Assembly: GCF_001436295.1 (NCBI RefSeq)
Contig: NZ_AYYY01000006.1
Location: forward strand, 55,652 to 119,651
Direction of reading: 5' to 3'
Length of the DNA: 64,000 nucleotides
Source of the DNA: Paucilactobacillus vaccinostercus DSM 20634
Lineage (GTDB): Bacteria; Bacillota; Bacilli; Lactobacillales; Lactobacillaceae
The translations under genes and the position numbers were made by a program. This document shows positions 29,082 through 39,406 of this stretch, one piece after another. The number at the start of each line of letters is the position of its first letter. The stretch's first letter is position 1. The notes under the pieces were generated by a model that saw nothing but the letters and a program-made list of their open reading frames with translations, made no database searches and had not been told where the DNA came from.

Positions 29082-29828
29082 ATGGCAGAACAAGCCGTAA
29101 TTGAAATTAAAGGATTACAAAAAAAGTATGATGATACGGTCGTTTTAAAAGATATCACCGAAGATGTGAAACAGGGTGAAGTGATTTGTGTGATTGGACC
29201 TTCAGGGGCCGGTAAATCAACCTTTCTACGTTGTTTGAACCTTCTTGAGAAACCTACCAAGGGTCAGGTATTGTTTGAAGGAACGGACTTGACAACTCTT
29301 AACGAGAAAAAGATCAATGGTCTTCGTGAAAAGATGGGGATGGTATTCCAGAACTTCAATTTATTCCCGAACATGACCGTGATCGAGAACTTAAAGCTCG
29401 CGCCTAAAAAAGTGAAGTCGATTTCGGACGAGGAAGCTACTAAAACGGCCCAAGATCTTTTGGACAAGGTTGGCTTGCTGGAAAAGGCAGATGTTTATCC
29501 AACCAGTCTTTCGGGTGGTCAACAACAACGGGTGGCAATTGCGCGGGCACTAGCCATGAATCCAGAAGTGATGCTTTTTGATGAACCAACCAGTGCGTTA
29601 GATCCGGAAATGGTTGGCGAAGTATTGAAGGTTATGCAAGATTTAGCTAATGATGGCATGACAATGGTCGTTGTTACTCATGAAATGGGATTTGCTAAGA
29701 GTGTGGCTGATAAGATCTGGTTTATGGCTGATGGCTATATTCAGGAGTCTGCTGATCCAGAGACGTTCTTCAGCCATCCTCAGACTGACCGTGCTAAAGA
29801 CTTCTTAGAAAAAATTCTGGAAGCCTAA
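29082..29828 (+). CDS. Polar amino-acid ABC transporter ATP-binding protein (GlnQ-like)
   Basis: ATPase of an amino-acid importer, 248 residues. Walker A is GPSGAGKST (about 39-47), the Q loop is [13 protein letters not shown], the signature [15 protein letters not shown], Walker [13 protein letters not shown], and the H loop VTHEMGF. These match the glutamine/polar amino-acid group. AAGGAGG precedes ATG. No permease or binding protein is next to it; the gene has its own promoter and terminator, so it must pair with membrane subunits encoded elsewhere. The transported amino acid cannot be read from the ATPase. Confidence 0.92.
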   Translation: MAEQAVIEIKGLQKKYDDTVVLKDITEDVKQGEVICVIGPSGAGKSTFLRCLNLLEKPTKGQVLFEGTDLTTLNEKKINGLREKMGMVFQNFNLFPNMTVIENLKLAPKKVKSISDEEATKTAQDLLDKVGLLEKADVYPTSLSGGQQQRVAIARALAMNPEVMLFDEPTSALDPEMVGEVLKVMQDLANDGMTMVVVTHEMGFAKSVADKIWFMADGYIQESADPETFFSHPQTDRAKDFLEKILEA

Positions 29829-29834
29829 TTTTTG

Positions 29835-29869
29835 AAGTGGTTTACCGTCTAACGGTAGGCCGCTTTTTT
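29835..29869 (+). terminator. Terminator after the ABC ATPase gene
   Basis: AAGTGGTTTACCGT / ACGGTAGGCCGCTT pairs throughout with three G-T pairs, then six T. The T tract doubles as the start of the uvrC -35. Confidence 0.9.
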
Positions 29870-29896
29870 GCTTTCATTCAGGCGATGCCATATAAT
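29868..29896 (+). promoter_or_regulatory. Promoter of uvrC
   Basis: TTGCTT (29868-29873), a 17-bp spacer and TATAAT (29891-29896), overlapping the preceding terminator tail. Confidence 0.78.
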
Positions 29897-29928
29897 AATA
29901 TGCAGTCAAGAGGACAGGAGGGCTAGCA

Positions 29929-31737
29929 TTGGCAAGTGAACATATTGAACATAAACTTACTTTGCTACCACCGTTACCCGGATGTTATCTAATGAAGGAC
30001 ATCAATAGTCAGATTATTTACGTGGGAAAGGCCAAGAATCTGCGTAACCGGGTGCGGTCATATTTTAAAAGTAGTCATGAAGGAAAAACAGCGCGGTTAG
30101 TCAGTGAGATTGCTGACTTTGAAACAATTGTGACGTCAACAAATAAGGAATCATTTTTGCTTGAAATTACGTTGATTCAAAAGCATCAACCCTATTATAA
30201 TATTAAGCTAAAAAAGGGGACTGGCTATCCGTACATCAAAATTACGAATGAACGGGATCCCCAAATTGTTATTACGGGAGATATAAAAAAAGATGGCGCC
30301 TACTACTTTGGTCCTTATCCGAACGTATATGCTGCCGAAGAAACACTGCATTTTATTCAAAAAGTGTTTCCTTTACGGCGGTGCAATGGATTTCAGGGAC
30401 GCCCATGTTTGTACTATCATATGGGGCAGTGTTTAGGTGCTTGTTTTCAAGAAGTTCCCGAGGAAAAATACCAGCATCAGATTACAAGAATTAAGTCGTT
30501 TTTGAATGGCAATACCGGAACCATTAAGAAAAGATTAACTGATGAGATGCAACAGGCCGCAACTGACATGCAGTACGAGCGAGCGGCTGAGTTGCGAGAT
30601 CAACTGCATTATATTGAAGTAACGGTCGAGAAGCAAAAAATCATTTTTAATGATAAAACGCCTAGAGATCTATTTAACTTTTATATGGATAAGGGCTGGC
30701 TTTCAATTCAGGTATTCTTTATTCGACAGGCTCGGTTAATGAAACGTGAGAAACGTCTTTTCCCAGTTGTTGATGATGCGACAGAAGAAATGACGAGTTT
30801 TATCATGCAGTTTTATAATCGCAAGAATAACGTTTTACCACGCGAAATTTTAGTTCCTGCTGGATTGCCGACCCAAGAAATTAGTGAAATTTTGGGAATT
30901 CCAGTACGAACGCCGCAGCGCGGTGAAAAAAAGAATTTGTTGGCTATGGCGGAGAAAAATGCTCGATTGGTGTTGGAAGAAAAGTTTCGATTATTGGAGC
31001 TAGATGAACGAAAAACTACCGGCGCCATGAAGGAACTGACGGATGCGTTAGGCCTGCCAGCTGGTCGAAAAATTGAGGCCTTTGATCATTCGCATATTCA
31101 AGGAGCCGACCTTGTTTCTGCAATGGTGGTTTTTGTTGATGGACAGCCTAATAAAAAACTGTATCGGAAATATAAGCTAACAACGGTTGATCATGCGGAT
31201 GAAACGGCAAGTACGCAAGAAGTGATTCGTCGTCGGTATACCCGGTTGTTAAAGGAACACAAAGAAATGCCAGATATGATTTTTATGGATGGCGGTGTTA
31301 TTCAAATGAATGCGGTTAAGGAAGTTTTAGAAGATGAACTGGGACTAACAATCCCGGTCGTGGGAATGGTTAAAAATGATCATCATAAGACAGCGGATTT
31401 GTTGTTTGGTCCAGATGATGCACACATTAATTTAGATCCAAAGAGTCAGGGATTCTACCTAGTTCAACGAATTCAAGATGAAGTTCATCGGTTTGCGATT
31501 ACTTTTCATCGCCAGGTGCATACTAAACATTCTCTTAGTTCCAGGTTAGATGAAATTGCGGGAGTGGGCCCCAAAACACGCAATAAGCTGTTAAAAGAGT
31601 TTGGATCGATTACTAAAATTGCACAGGCATCGGTTGATGATATTCATGAGCTGGGAATTGCTAAGCCCACGGCACAATTAATTAAAGTTTCACTGCAGAA
31701 AAATGCAGAAGTTGCAAAGGGTAGTAGTCATGATTAA
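29929..31737 (+). CDS. uvrC: Excinuclease ABC subunit C
   Basis: Dual-incision nuclease of nucleotide excision repair; 602 residues, full length. Domains: GIY-YIG at the N-terminus ([23 protein letters not shown], about 17-42), cysteine-containing region [18 protein letters not shown] motif ([12 protein letters not shown], about 218-229), RNase H-like endonuclease ([13 protein letters not shown]), and C-terminal helix-hairpin-helix pair ([14 protein letters not shown]). The start is TTG with AGGAGGG six bases upstream. obgE follows but has its own promoter. Confidence 0.97.
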   Translation: MASEHIEHKLTLLPPLPGCYLMKDINSQIIYVGKAKNLRNRVRSYFKSSHEGKTARLVSEIADFETIVTSTNKESFLLEITLIQKHQPYYNIKLKKGTGYPYIKITNERDPQIVITGDIKKDGAYYFGPYPNVYAAEETLHFIQKVFPLRRCNGFQGRPCLYYHMGQCLGACFQEVPEEKYQHQITRIKSFLNGNTGTIKKRLTDEMQQAATDMQYERAAELRDQLHYIEVTVEKQKIIFNDKTPRDLFNFYMDKGWLSIQVFFIRQARLMKREKRLFPVVDDATEEMTSFIMQFYNRKNNVLPREILVPAGLPTQEISEILGIPVRTPQRGEKKNLLAMAEKNARLVLEEKFRLLELDERKTTGAMKELTDALGLPAGRKIEAFDHSHIQGADLVSAMVVFVDGQPNKKLYRKYKLTTVDHADETASTQEVIRRRYTRLLKEHKEMPDMIFMDGGVIQMNAVKEVLEDELGLTIPVVGMVKNDHHKTADLLFGPDDAHINLDPKSQGFYLVQRIQDEVHRFAITFHRQVHTKHSLSSRLDEIAGVGPKTRNKLLKEFGSITKIAQASVDDIHELGIAKPTAQLIKVSLQKNAEVAKGSSHD

Positions 31738-31739
31738 CT

Positions 31740-31768
31740 TTGACGAACCGGCAAAGTTCAACTATAAT
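31740..31768 (+). promoter_or_regulatory. Strong promoter of obgE
   Basis: TTGACG (31740-31745), a 17-bp spacer and TATAAT (31763-31768), starting 2 bp after the uvrC stop. It rules out the longer reading frame that begins at 31740. Confidence 0.88.
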
Positions 31769-31802
31769 TGATGTCTATGACACAGAAAAACGGAGAAATG
31801 AC

Positions 31803-33101
31803 ATGTTTGTAGATCAAATAAAAATTCAAGTACGTGCAGGTAAGGGCGGCGATGGAATGGTGGCATTTCGTCGCGAAAAGTTTGTTCCGAACGGTGGCCC
31901 AGCAGGCGGTGATGGTGGCCGTGGTGGCGATATCATCTTAAAAGTAGATGAAGGCCTGCGAACATTGATGGATTTTCGGTATCACCGAATTTTTAAAGCT
32001 GACAATGGTGGCAAAGGTATGATTAAGCAGATGACGGGTCGCGGTGCGACAGACACCGTTATTTCAGTACCTCAAGGAACAACGGTTAAAGATTTAGCCA
32101 CTGGTCAAGTAATGGGTGATTTGGTCAATCAAGGTGATGAGCTTATTGTGGCCCATGGTGGTCGTGGTGGTCGTGGTAATATGCGATTTGCAAATGCAAA
32201 AAATCCTGCGCCAGAAATTGCTGAAAATGGTGAGCCGGGCGAAGATCGTGATTTAGAATTAGAATTGAAGATGTTAGCAGATGTTGGACTGGTCGGTTTC
32301 CCATCAGTCGGAAAATCAACCCTTTTGTCAGTTGTGACGGGCGCTAAACCCAAAATTGCGGAATATGAATTTACAACGTTGGTTCCAAACTTGGGGATGG
32401 TTCGCTTGGATGATGGTCGCGATTTTGCGATGGCCGATATGCCAGGATTAATTGAAGGCGCGTCAAATGGTGTTGGATTGGGGCTCCAATTCTTACGTCA
32501 TATTGAACGGACGCGTGTCTTACTACATCTGGTTGATATGAGTAGTGATGATCAGGATCAGGCGATTGACCGATTCCGGGCGATTAATCATGAGTTAGCT
32601 AGCTATGATCCGGAATTACTTGATCGTCCACAAATCGTTGTTGCAGCAAAAATGGATTTACCGAATGCAGATGAGAATTTGGCCGTGTTCAAACAGCAAC
32701 TTGCAGAAGATGATTCATTAGCACAACAACCCATTATTTTTCCAATTTCGGCAATTACTCATCGAGGTGTTACGGAGCTTATGCAGCAAGCAGCAAACCT
32801 GCTTGATGAAACACCAGCATTTACAAGTGAACGAGCACAGGACGAAGAAACAACCTATACGTTTGAAGCTACTGAAGAAAAACCGTTTGAGATTCACCAT
32901 GAAGATGATGGCCTCTGGGTTTTGAGTGGCAACAAGCTGGAACGTTTATTCGAAATGACAGACCTGCAACATGATGAAAGCTTGATGCGGTTTGCCCGGC
33001 AGATGCGCTCAATGGGTGTTGATGATGCGCTACGTGCGGCCGGTGCCCAAAGTGGGGATACCGTTCAAATTCAGAAGTTTACGTTTGAGTTTGTTGAATA
33101 G
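31803..33101 (+). CDS. obgE: GTPase Obg/CgtA
   Basis: Essential GTPase of late 50S assembly and stress signalling; 432 residues. The glycine-rich Obg fold occupies 1-158 ([28 protein letters not shown]), the G domain 159-330 (G1 GFPSVGKST, switch region and G3 [10 protein letters not shown]), and an OCT domain closes the C-terminus, typical of Gram-positive Obg. The ATG at 31803 has GGAG seven bases upstream and gives the family start [10 protein letters not shown]; the in-frame extension upstream lies over the promoter and is not coding. Confidence 0.97.
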   Translation: MFVDQIKIQVRAGKGGDGMVAFRREKFVPNGGPAGGDGGRGGDIILKVDEGLRTLMDFRYHRIFKADNGGKGMIKQMTGRGATDTVISVPQGTTVKDLATGQVMGDLVNQGDELIVAHGGRGGRGNMRFANAKNPAPEIAENGEPGEDRDLELELKMLADVGLVGFPSVGKSTLLSVVTGAKPKIAEYEFTTLVPNLGMVRLDDGRDFAMADMPGLIEGASNGVGLGLQFLRHIERTRVLLHLVDMSSDDQDQAIDRFRAINHELASYDPELLDRPQIVVAAKMDLPNADENLAVFKQQLAEDDSLAQQPIIFPISAITHRGVTELMQQAANLLDETPAFTSERAQDEETTYTFEATEEKPFEIHHEDDGLWVLSGNKLERLFEMTDLQHDESLMRFARQMRSMGVDDALRAAGAQSGDTVQIQKFTFEFVE

Positions 33102-33105
33102 CAGA

Positions 33106-33381
33106 TTAGCCAAGAATGAGCCGGTTGCCATCAAGTCGATATCCGAACAGTGGATATGTGGCGCTGTTTAAAAAAAATTTAGTTTGACCGTCCAGGGCAG
33201 CAATGCGAGCGCGAAATTGATCAAGCGTTAAAATTTCGTGAGCGTCTTGATGTGAAACGATTAATTCGGTGTTGTGATAGGTCAGTTGAGTAATTGAAAT
33301 GACCGCATGGCGATCTGTTGCCCACAGCGTTAAATTACCGTTCAGTGTCCCCGTTGATAGGTTGAAATCGGTTAGTATCAT
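33106..33381 (-). CDS. Uncharacterised 91-residue protein between obgE and rnz
   Basis: Not a family I can name with confidence. From ATG at 33381 the protein begins MILTDFNLSTGTLNGNLTLW and has alternating hydrophobic/polar residues suggesting mostly beta strands, ending YPLFGYRLDGNRLILG. There is no signal peptide, membrane helix or cysteine. The ribosome site GGAGG lies 10 bases upstream and a TATAAT promoter precedes it on the minus strand. The frame is open further upstream to 33573, but that part covers the promoter and the rnz start. It is convergent with obgE, only 4 bp apart, without a visible terminator. Confidence 0.65.
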   Translation of the reverse strand: MILTDFNLSTGTLNGNLTLWATDRHAVISITQLTYHNTELIVSHQDAHEILTLDQFRARIAALDGQTKFFLNSATYPLFGYRLDGNRLILG

Positions 33382-33394
33382 TATAAAAATCCCT

Positions 33395-33448
33395 CCGCCC
33401 CTGTTTTGTGTTGAGTTAATTATATGCCCGATGCAGGGGCGGAAACAA
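33395..33448 (-). promoter_or_regulatory. Promoter of the 91-residue protein gene framed by a 9-bp inverted repeat
   Basis: On the minus strand, TTGTTT (33443-33448), 18 bp, TATAAT (33419-33424). The perfect repeat CCGCCCCTG (33395-33403) / CAGGGGCGG (33434-33442) frames the -10 and the start point. The inner arm touches the ribosome site of the minus-strand gene. Confidence 0.65.
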
Positions 33449-33476
33449 TTGATTGTAAGTAAGGAACTTTGATAAT

Positions 33477-34406
33477 ATGCAAATTGAATTTTTAGGAACT
33501 GGTGCTGGTTCACCAAGCAAGCAAAGAAATGTGACCAGTATTGCGTTGAAACTGTTAGAAGAGAGAAACGCAATTTGGTTGTTTGACGTTGGGGAAGCTA
33601 CGCAACATCAAATATTGAGAACGACAATCCGTCCACGAAAAATTGAAAAAATTTTTATTACCCACCTTCATGGTGATCATATATTTGGCTTACCAGGATT
33701 ACTAAGTTCACGTTCTTTTCAGGGTGGAAACGAGCCGCTAACCATTTATGGTCCACGTGGAATTGAGGACTTTGTAAAGGTAAGCTTGAGAGTGAGTGAA
33801 ACGAAGCTTAGTTACCCGCTAAAGTTTGTTGAATTGACTGATGGTGGTGTAATTTTCAAAGATAAAACCTTTACGGTGAGTTGTGAAAAATTAGATCACA
33901 AAATTGAGTGTTTTGGCTACCGGATTGTTGAACATGATCATCCTGGGGAGCTAAAAGTTGAGAAGCTTAAAGAAATGAATATTCCGTCTGGACCAGTCTA
34001 CGGTCAACTAAAAGCAGGGAAAACAGTGACTCTTGAGGATGGCACAATACTGGATGGACATGACTTTATTGGAATGCCACAGAAGGGCCGTATTGTGGCT
34101 ATTCTTGGCGATACACGTAAGAATGGAAATAGTATCAAATTGGCACACAATGCGGACGTGTTGGTTCATGAGAGTACCTTTGCAAAGGGTGAAGGACGCA
34201 TGGCACGCAATTATTACCACTCGACGAGCGCTCAGGCAGCTCAAATCGCGAAAACGGCAAATGTGGGTCGACTACTGTTGACGCACATCTCAGCTCGTTA
34301 CACGGGGAGGGCCGCGTATGAACTTGCTTATCAGGTAAGAGATGTCTTCTCAGCTACACGAGTTGTCAATGATTTAGATGTAATTGATGTTCCGTTTAAG
34401 GGTTGA
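33477..34406 (+). CDS. rnz: Ribonuclease Z
   Basis: tRNA 3'-end endonuclease, 309 residues. The N-terminal [15 protein letters not shown] signature, the zinc motif THLHGDH (His63, His65, Asp67, His68), the substrate-recognition exosite insert (about 150-180), the aspartate of ILGDT, and the late HESTF and LLTHIS histidines are all present. AAGGAA precedes ATG by about 10 bases. The SDR gene overlaps closely downstream, so the two are co-transcribed. Confidence 0.96.
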   Translation: MQIEFLGTGAGSPSKQRNVTSIALKLLEERNAIWLFDVGEATQHQILRTTIRPRKIEKIFITHLHGDHIFGLPGLLSSRSFQGGNEPLTIYGPRGIEDFVKVSLRVSETKLSYPLKFVELTDGGVIFKDKTFTVSCEKLDHKIECFGYRIVEHDHPGELKVEKLKEMNIPSGPVYGQLKAGKTVTLEDGTILDGHDFIGMPQKGRIVAILGDTRKNGNSIKLAHNADVLVHESTFAKGEGRMARNYYHSTSAQAAQIAKTANVGRLLLTHISARYTGRAAYELAYQVRDVFSATRVVNDLDVIDVPFKG

Positions 34407-34423
34407 TTGAAAGGATGGTTAAC

Positions 34424-35242
34424 TTGCAAAAACGACTAAAAGCACTGAGATCGCTAAAAAACAAAATTGTATTGATCACTGGTGGTTCCAGTGGCATTGG
34501 TGAAGCAACGGCGTATGAAGCGGCTAAAAGAGGCGCAATTGTTGTTTTGTGTGCTCGTAATCTGGACCGTTTGAACATGGTGGCCAAGCACTGTTTAATT
34601 TTATCTGGTCGGCCATCGTTTGCATATCAGCTAGATGTCAGTGATCCGGATCAAATTGATTCAGTTTTGAAGACGGTTAGTCATGAGGTCGGGAGCATCG
34701 ACGTATTGGTTAATTCGGCTGGCTTTGGTGATATGCAGGCCATATATGATGAACCGCGCCAGACGATGGAAGCAATGGTTAAGGTGAACGTTCTGGCCTT
34801 GATGTATTTGAGCCGGTGCGTGGCTAAGCAGATGATGAATCAAGGTTACGGTGCCATTGTCAATTTAGGATCGGTCGCCGGCAAGATTCCAACACCTAAT
34901 AGTAGTGTCTATTCTGCGACTAAGGCAGCTGTTATCAACTTTAGCAATGTTTTAAGAATGGAATTAGCGGACTATGGTATCCAGGTCTTAACGGTTAATC
35001 CGGGGCCAGTAGAGACTAATTTCTTTGATCAAGCGGATCCTAAGGGAACCTATCTATCGCATCTTCCGAGTGCGTTTATGCTGCATCCGGCGGTAATTGC
35101 GCAGAGAATTTGGAATCATGTGGGATATAGTACGCGTGAGATTAATATTCCGCGCTATTTTTCAGCCGTTGCTATTGGGTATCAACTCTTCCCAGGGCTA
35201 GGTGATTGGGTAATTAAGCATTTTTTTGCGTTAAAAAAATAG
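34424..35242 (+). CDS. Short-chain dehydrogenase/reductase (classical SDR)
   Basis: NAD(P)-dependent oxidoreductase of unknown substrate, about 272 residues. The cofactor loop is TGGSSGIGEAT, the NAG-type strand reads LVNSAGFGD, and the catalytic Ser/Tyr/Lys are in LGSVAGKI and VYSATKAA. A C-terminal extension (FSAVAIGYQLFPGLG) is hydrophobic, as in DltE/YqjQ-like members often found next to rnz. The start TTG at 34424 was chosen because AAAGGATGG ends about 6-9 bases before it; ATG 34415 lies inside that site and TTG 34403 overlaps the rnz stop. Confidence 0.88.
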   Translation: MQKRLKALRSLKNKIVLITGGSSGIGEATAYEAAKRGAIVVLCARNLDRLNMVAKHCLILSGRPSFAYQLDVSDPDQIDSVLKTVSHEVGSIDVLVNSAGFGDMQAIYDEPRQTMEAMVKVNVLALMYLSRCVAKQMMNQGYGAIVNLGSVAGKIPTPNSSVYSATKAAVINFSNVLRMELADYGIQVLTVNPGPVETNFFDQADPKGTYLSHLPSAFMLHPAVIAQRIWNHVGYSTREINIPRYFSAVAIGYQLFPGLGDWVIKHFFALKK

Positions 35243-35300
35243 TGGTTCACGTTGTGAATCGTTATTGATACATATTTTTTAGAATGGTGGAATGAGACTG

Positions 35301-37616
35301 ATGGATGCAAAATTTCAGTGGCAATTGGCTGACTCGATAGATCAAGCCACCCAGGATCAACTGGCAAAAGAACTTAAGTTGTCGCCAATAACGGCTAAGA
35401 TATTGGTGAATCGGGGCTATCAAACGGCGGAAGCAATTGACCAGTTTTTGCATCCTCAAATTAAAAATTGTTATGATCCGTTCTTAATGCATGATATGCA
35501 AAGGGCTGTTGAACGGATTCAGTCTGCAATTGAGCAGGGGCAGAAAATAACGGTGTACGGGGACTACGACGCAGATGGAATTACCAGTACCTCACTCATG
35601 TATGAAACGTTGTTGACAGTTGGTGCTGATGTAGATTATTATGTTCCGAATCGTTTTACCGATGGTTATGGCCCTAACGTGCAGGCATTTAATCGGTTGA
35701 TTGATAATGGCACGCAATTGATTGTGACCGTCGATAACGGTGTCTCAGGCAATGAAGCAATTGCTGCGGCTCAACAGCGAAATGTGGACGTTGTGGTGAC
35801 GGACCATCATGAATTGCCGCAGGAGTTACCGACGGCGTACGCGATTGTTCATCCACGATTTCCAGGAAGTAAATATCCGTTTGGGGATCTTTCAGGTGTT
35901 GGGGTCGCGTTCAAAGTTGCGTGGGCATTGTTAGAAGAATTTCCAACTGAATTGTTAGATTTGGTAGCCATTGGTGAAGTGGCCGATTTAGTTTCTGTAA
36001 CGGATGAAAATCGGATTTTAATTACCTATGGGATTCAGCAATTACGGACTGGAATGCGTCCAGGAATTCATGAACTAGTTAAGCTGGCCGGAATTAATGA
36101 ACAAACGATCAATGAAACTAATATTGGTTTTGGCATTGCCCCTCGATTAAATGCCCTCGGACGGATGGGCGACGCTAATCCTGGTGTTGAACTGTTAACG
36201 ACGCTGGACGATGAAGCAGCAGTTGACTTAGCCAAAATGGTGGATACTAAAAATCAAGATCGGCAGAAGCTGGTTAGTGATATTAGTGATGAAGCTCTAC
36301 AGCAGGCACAAACCGCTGAGAATCAGGAACGAAATGTTTTAGTATTGAGTGGTCATGATTGGCATCAAGGTGTACTGGGGATTGTTGCTAGTCGTGTGGT
36401 TGAACAGCTTGGAAAACCTACCATTGTGATGAATATTGACGATGAAACTGGTCTGGCAAAGGGATCTGGACGCAGTATTGACGGATTTGATCTATTTCAA
36501 GCTGTTGATGGTCTGAGAGATCTCACACAAGCATTTGGTGGTCATCAAATGGCGATCGGGTTGACGGTTCCAGTTGCTAATGTTGCGCAGTTAGTGGAAC
36601 AGTTACAAGTGACGCAGCAGGCACAACAACTAGCAACGTTAGCGAAGGCGCCAATGTTAATTGCCGGACAGTTGAGTGCAGTTGATGCTAATTTAACCCT
36701 GTTTAATGAGCTAGAGCAGTTGGCGCCGTTTGGTACTGGTAATCCGCGGCCTCAGTTTTTATTTCAAAATCAGCTCATTAGCGATGTGAAACAAATTGGG
36801 AAAAATAACGATCATTTAAAATTAGCAATTGGGGATGAAGATACCAAGTTGGCGGCAATTGCTTTTGGTAAGGGAGAGCTTGCACCCGAACTGCAGGCGG
36901 CAGTTGATCAAGTCGAAATCGTTGGGACACTTGATGAAAACGAATGGCGAGGCAATCGTAGCATTCAGCTGATGATTAAAGACCTGAAGACGAATGGAAT
37001 TGCTGTGATTGATGAACGAACAAATAATTTATCTGCACCATTATTTCAAGGAAATGATGTTTATATTTGCTTTGATCAACAGGTAATTGATCAACTACAA
37101 CCACAGGTGAACGCAACCTTAATCCTTGCGGCGTCGATTAACAGTGCTATGCTGCAGCAGCAGACGGTTACACTGGTTGATTGTCCACCATCACTGGATG
37201 CATTAAAGGCGGTATTTAAAGTTGGCGGTACACCAACGGCCGTTCGCGTATTTGCTTATCAAAAAGATGACGCGTATTTGATGGGAATGCCGACGCGGCA
37301 GGAATTTGGGATGCTTTATAAATTTGTTCAAACTCACCAAAATGTGGATGTTCACCGACAATTGGGGACACTAAGTGGCTTTTTAAAAATCGATCGAAAT
37401 AAATTGATTTTTATGATACAGCTGTTTTTCGAGGTCGGATTTGTTAAAATAGAAGATGGTGTTCTCAATGGCGTTGTTAATCCGCCATCGGTTGAGTTGA
37501 CATCAGCAGATCTTTATCAAAAACGACAACAATTAATCGAAACTGAAAAAGCATTAGTGTATAGCAATTCTAAGGACCTTAAACATTGGGTACTTCAGTG
37601 CGTTGCTAGTGATTAA
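35301..37616 (+). CDS. recJ: Single-strand-specific 5'-3' exonuclease RecJ
   Basis: Mn/Mg-dependent exonuclease of recombination and mismatch repair, about 771 residues, the long Firmicutes form with an extra C-terminal domain. DHH-family motifs are visible: [31 protein letters not shown], and in the DHHA1 domain [12 protein letters not shown] and [10 protein letters not shown]; then an OB-fold (about 450-570). ATGs at 35292 and 35301 are possible; the second has GGTGGA nine bases upstream. A small dyad GGTTCAC gtt GTGAATC lies at 35244-35260 upstream. apt follows 14 bp downstream. Confidence 0.94.
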   Translation: MDAKFQWQLADSIDQATQDQLAKELKLSPITAKILVNRGYQTAEAIDQFLHPQIKNCYDPFLMHDMQRAVERIQSAIEQGQKITVYGDYDADGITSTSLMYETLLTVGADVDYYVPNRFTDGYGPNVQAFNRLIDNGTQLIVTVDNGVSGNEAIAAAQQRNVDVVVTDHHELPQELPTAYAIVHPRFPGSKYPFGDLSGVGVAFKVAWALLEEFPTELLDLVAIGEVADLVSVTDENRILITYGIQQLRTGMRPGIHELVKLAGINEQTINETNIGFGIAPRLNALGRMGDANPGVELLTTLDDEAAVDLAKMVDTKNQDRQKLVSDISDEALQQAQTAENQERNVLVLSGHDWHQGVLGIVASRVVEQLGKPTIVMNIDDETGLAKGSGRSIDGFDLFQAVDGLRDLTQAFGGHQMAIGLTVPVANVAQLVEQLQVTQQAQQLATLAKAPMLIAGQLSAVDANLTLFNELEQLAPFGTGNPRPQFLFQNQLISDVKQIGKNNDHLKLAIGDEDTKLAAIAFGKGELAPELQAAVDQVEIVGTLDENEWRGNRSIQLMIKDLKTNGIAVIDERTNNLSAPLFQGNDVYICFDQQVIDQLQPQVNATLILAASINSAMLQQQTVTLVDCPPSLDALKAVFKVGGTPTAVRVFAYQKDDAYLMGMPTRQEFGMLYKFVQTHQNVDVHRQLGTLSGFLKIDRNKLIFMIQLFFEVGFVKIEDGVLNGVVNPPSVELTSADLYQKRQQLIETEKALVYSNSKDLKHWVLQCVASD

Positions 37617-37630
37617 AGGAGAATTTAGAC

Positions 37631-38149
37631 ATGGCGTTAGATTTAAAACAGTATATTGCAAGCATTCCCGACTATCCAGAAAAGGGGATTGTGTTTCGTG
37701 ATATTTCGCCACTAATGGCTGACGGAGCTGCTTACACCGAAGCAACTAATCAGATTGTTAGTTATGCGCGTGAAAGAAATGTTGAAATGATCGTTGGCCC
37801 TGAAGCCCGTGGCTTTATTGTTGGTTGCCCAGTGGCTTATGAATTAGGCGTTGGATTTGCACCGGCGCGTAAAAAAGGAAAGCTACCCAATGAAACGATT
37901 AGTGCTTCGTATAGTTTGGAATACGGCACTGCCGAACTGCAATTACAACGGGCAGCCATTAAACCTGGACAACGTGTGCTGGTGACGGACGATTTACTTG
38001 CGACTGGTGGGACTATTTCGGCTACCATTGAAATGGTAGAAGCACTTGGCGGAATTGTTGTCGGAACAGCATTTATTATTGAATTAACAGATTTAAAAGG
38101 TCGCGATAAGTTGAAGGATTACGATATCTTATCATTGCTTAAATACTAG
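37631..38149 (+). CDS. apt: Adenine phosphoribosyltransferase
   Basis: Purine salvage enzyme converting adenine and PRPP to AMP; 172 residues. The N-terminal [18 protein letters not shown] is diagnostic, [10 protein letters not shown] lies in the dimer/flexible-loop region, and the PRPP-binding loop is [13 protein letters not shown] (about 119-131). AAGGAG precedes ATG. The recJ-apt order is conserved in Firmicutes. A 19-bp hairpin terminator follows. Confidence 0.97.
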   Translation: MALDLKQYIASIPDYPEKGIVFRDISPLMADGAAYTEATNQIVSYARERNVEMIVGPEARGFIVGCPVAYELGVGFAPARKKGKLPNETISASYSLEYGTAELQLQRAAIKPGQRVLVTDDLLATGGTISATIEMVEALGGIVVGTAFIIELTDLKGRDKLKDYDILSLLKY

Positions 38150-38159
38150 TAATTTAGAC

Positions 38160-38208
38160 AAAAAAGAGTTTCCAACACGATAATTGCTTAGTGTTGGAAA
38201 CTCTTTTT
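38160..38208. terminator. Bidirectional terminator between apt and the deoxyribosyltransferase gene
   Basis: AAAAAAGAGTTTCCAACAC / GTGTTGGAAACTCTTTTTT with a 12-base loop. It is symmetric, so it ends both convergent transcripts. Confidence 0.95.
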
Positions 38209-38654
38209 TAAAAAGCTTTACCAGTGTATTCGTTAGCTGGTAATTGTTCGAAATTGTATGTTGCCAGTTCATCAATCGAAGTTGTGTAGTAGTGGGCTGA
38301 TTGACTGACCATCAAATTAAGTTGTTCATCAAGTTCTTGCAATAAAATAATGGGCTTATTAGAATGGTAAGCGTAACCCAGTTCAAATGCGGTTCCACTA
38401 TCAAGGTTGGCGTGTTCAAAGTCGGCAATTGCAACGACTACATCACATTTATCAACTTCAGCAACATCCTTAGTGAAAATAGCTTTAGCCCATTCCGGTG
38501 AACCTGCATTTTCAGTATCGTCGTTTTCATCAGATAACCGAGGGCTGAATACAAATCCGGCGGTTGGATTTGTGGTTAACGCTTTTTCAACCTTACTGAT
38601 ACGTTCAATTTGTTCGTCGCTAAAAAATGGTCCTGCAAGATAAATTCTTTTCAT
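38208..38654 (-). CDS. Nucleoside 2-deoxyribosyltransferase
   Basis: Exchanges the base of 2'-deoxynucleosides, a salvage reaction typical of lactobacilli. It has 148 residues. The family start is MKRIYLAGPFFSDEQ; the active site region is DSGTAFELGYA, with the catalytic Glu, and the conserved aspartate lies in ADFEHANLDSG. Two ATGs in a row exist (38657 and 38654); the second gives the family N-terminus with AAGGAG eight bases upstream. The long frame upstream to 38795 is non-coding. Together with apt next door it points to purine salvage. Confidence 0.9.
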   Translation of the reverse strand: MKRIYLAGPFFSDEQIERISKVEKALTTNPTAGFVFSPRLSDENDDTENAGSPEWAKAIFTKDVAEVDKCDVVVAIADFEHANLDSGTAFELGYAYHSNKPIILLQELDEQLNLMVSQSAHYYTTSIDELATYNFEQLPANEYTGKAF

Positions 38655-38748
38655 CATGACACTCCTTGTCGTTAATGTTTTAATTGTAACGGATATAGGG
38701 GAGTGATACAAACGTAATTTAGCAATTAATTCAGGAGGAGTTATAAAA

Positions 38749-39372
38749 ATGGTTTTCCTATTGATTATCGCAATAATTGTTTTAATTCTGAGCATTTTTT
38801 ATTTAATGAATTCATGGCAACAGTACGGAACTTGGGTCTGGCCGACAATTATGATTGTTGTCAGTGTCCTAGTGACCGGATATGCTGCTTGGAACTTACC
38901 TTTTTGGCATCAAAGTAGCAACGATAAGGCGACCTCATCTGTTTCCACCAGCCAAACAACGGCTAGTTCAGTTTCGTCATCCTCATTTTCTCAACCTGGG
39001 CAAGGTGGTCTTACTGGTCAAACCAGTCAACAGTCACAAACGACAATGGAGCAAAATGTACTATCCCAGATGAAGAAAAATTATCAAAGCATTGGTGGTG
39101 TCACGTTTGATAGCGACACAAAGACATATAAAATCTTACCCACAGATGATAATACTGTGAAGGCTTTGAATTACATTGCTAAGAACCCAAGCAAAGCCTC
39201 GGAGGCGGGCTGGTCATCCTTTACCAAGAACTTGACTAAAACGTCCACTCAACTAAAAAAGGCTATCGGCAGTGGGTACTCAATTAGTATTCAACAACCC
39301 GATCATGATGATCAGGCAATGTTTACCGTTAAAGATGGGAAAACGACGTATGATATTGCAACACAAAAATAA
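38749..39372 (+). CDS. Membrane-anchored protein with Ser/Gln-rich linker, unknown function
   Basis: A 207-residue protein I cannot assign. Residues 1-20 and 29-48 are two membrane helices (VFLLIIAIIVLILSIFYLM; IMIVVSVLVTGYAAW). Residues 56-100 are a Ser/Thr/Gln linker, and 105-207 form a soluble domain (YQSIGGVTFDSDTKTY, FTVKDGKTTYDIAT) probably outside the cell. There are no cysteines and no sortase signal. The strong site AGGAGGAG precedes ATG, and it is monocistronic with its own terminator. Similar two-helix proteins are common and uncharacterised in lactobacilli. Confidence 0.75.
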   Translation: MVFLLIIAIIVLILSIFYLMNSWQQYGTWVWPTIMIVVSVLVTGYAAWNLPFWHQSSNDKATSSVSTSQTTASSVSSSSFSQPGQGGLTGQTSQQSQTTMEQNVLSQMKKNYQSIGGVTFDSDTKTYKILPTDDNTVKALNYIAKNPSKASEAGWSSFTKNLTKTSTQLKKAIGSGYSISIQQPDHDDQAMFTVKDGKTTYDIATQK

Positions 39373-39398
39373 AAAGCATCCAGCGGGATGCTTTTTTT
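39370..39398. terminator. Bidirectional terminator after the two-helix membrane protein gene
   Basis: AAAAAGCATCC agc GGGATGCTTTTT, with T on both strands, between convergent genes. Confidence 0.93.
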
Positions 39399-39406
39399 GC
39401 ACAACG

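Noticed and set aside
31740..31802. N-terminal extension of ObgE
   Set aside because: The region is the promoter and leader (TTGACG-17-TATAAT); the family start and ribosome site are at 31803.
33382..33573. Longer N-terminus of the 91-residue protein
   Set aside because: It would cover the promoter, the inverted repeat and the start of rnz; the GGAGG site serves the ATG at 33381.
35244..35290. Terminator between the SDR gene and recJ
   Set aside because: GGTTCAC gtt GTGAATC can form a small hairpin, but no T tract follows it directly, so termination is not supported.
38658..38795. Longer N-terminus of the deoxyribosyltransferase
   Set aside because: The segment has no ribosome site, overlaps the leader and start of the divergent membrane-protein gene, and family members start MKRIYLAGPFF.
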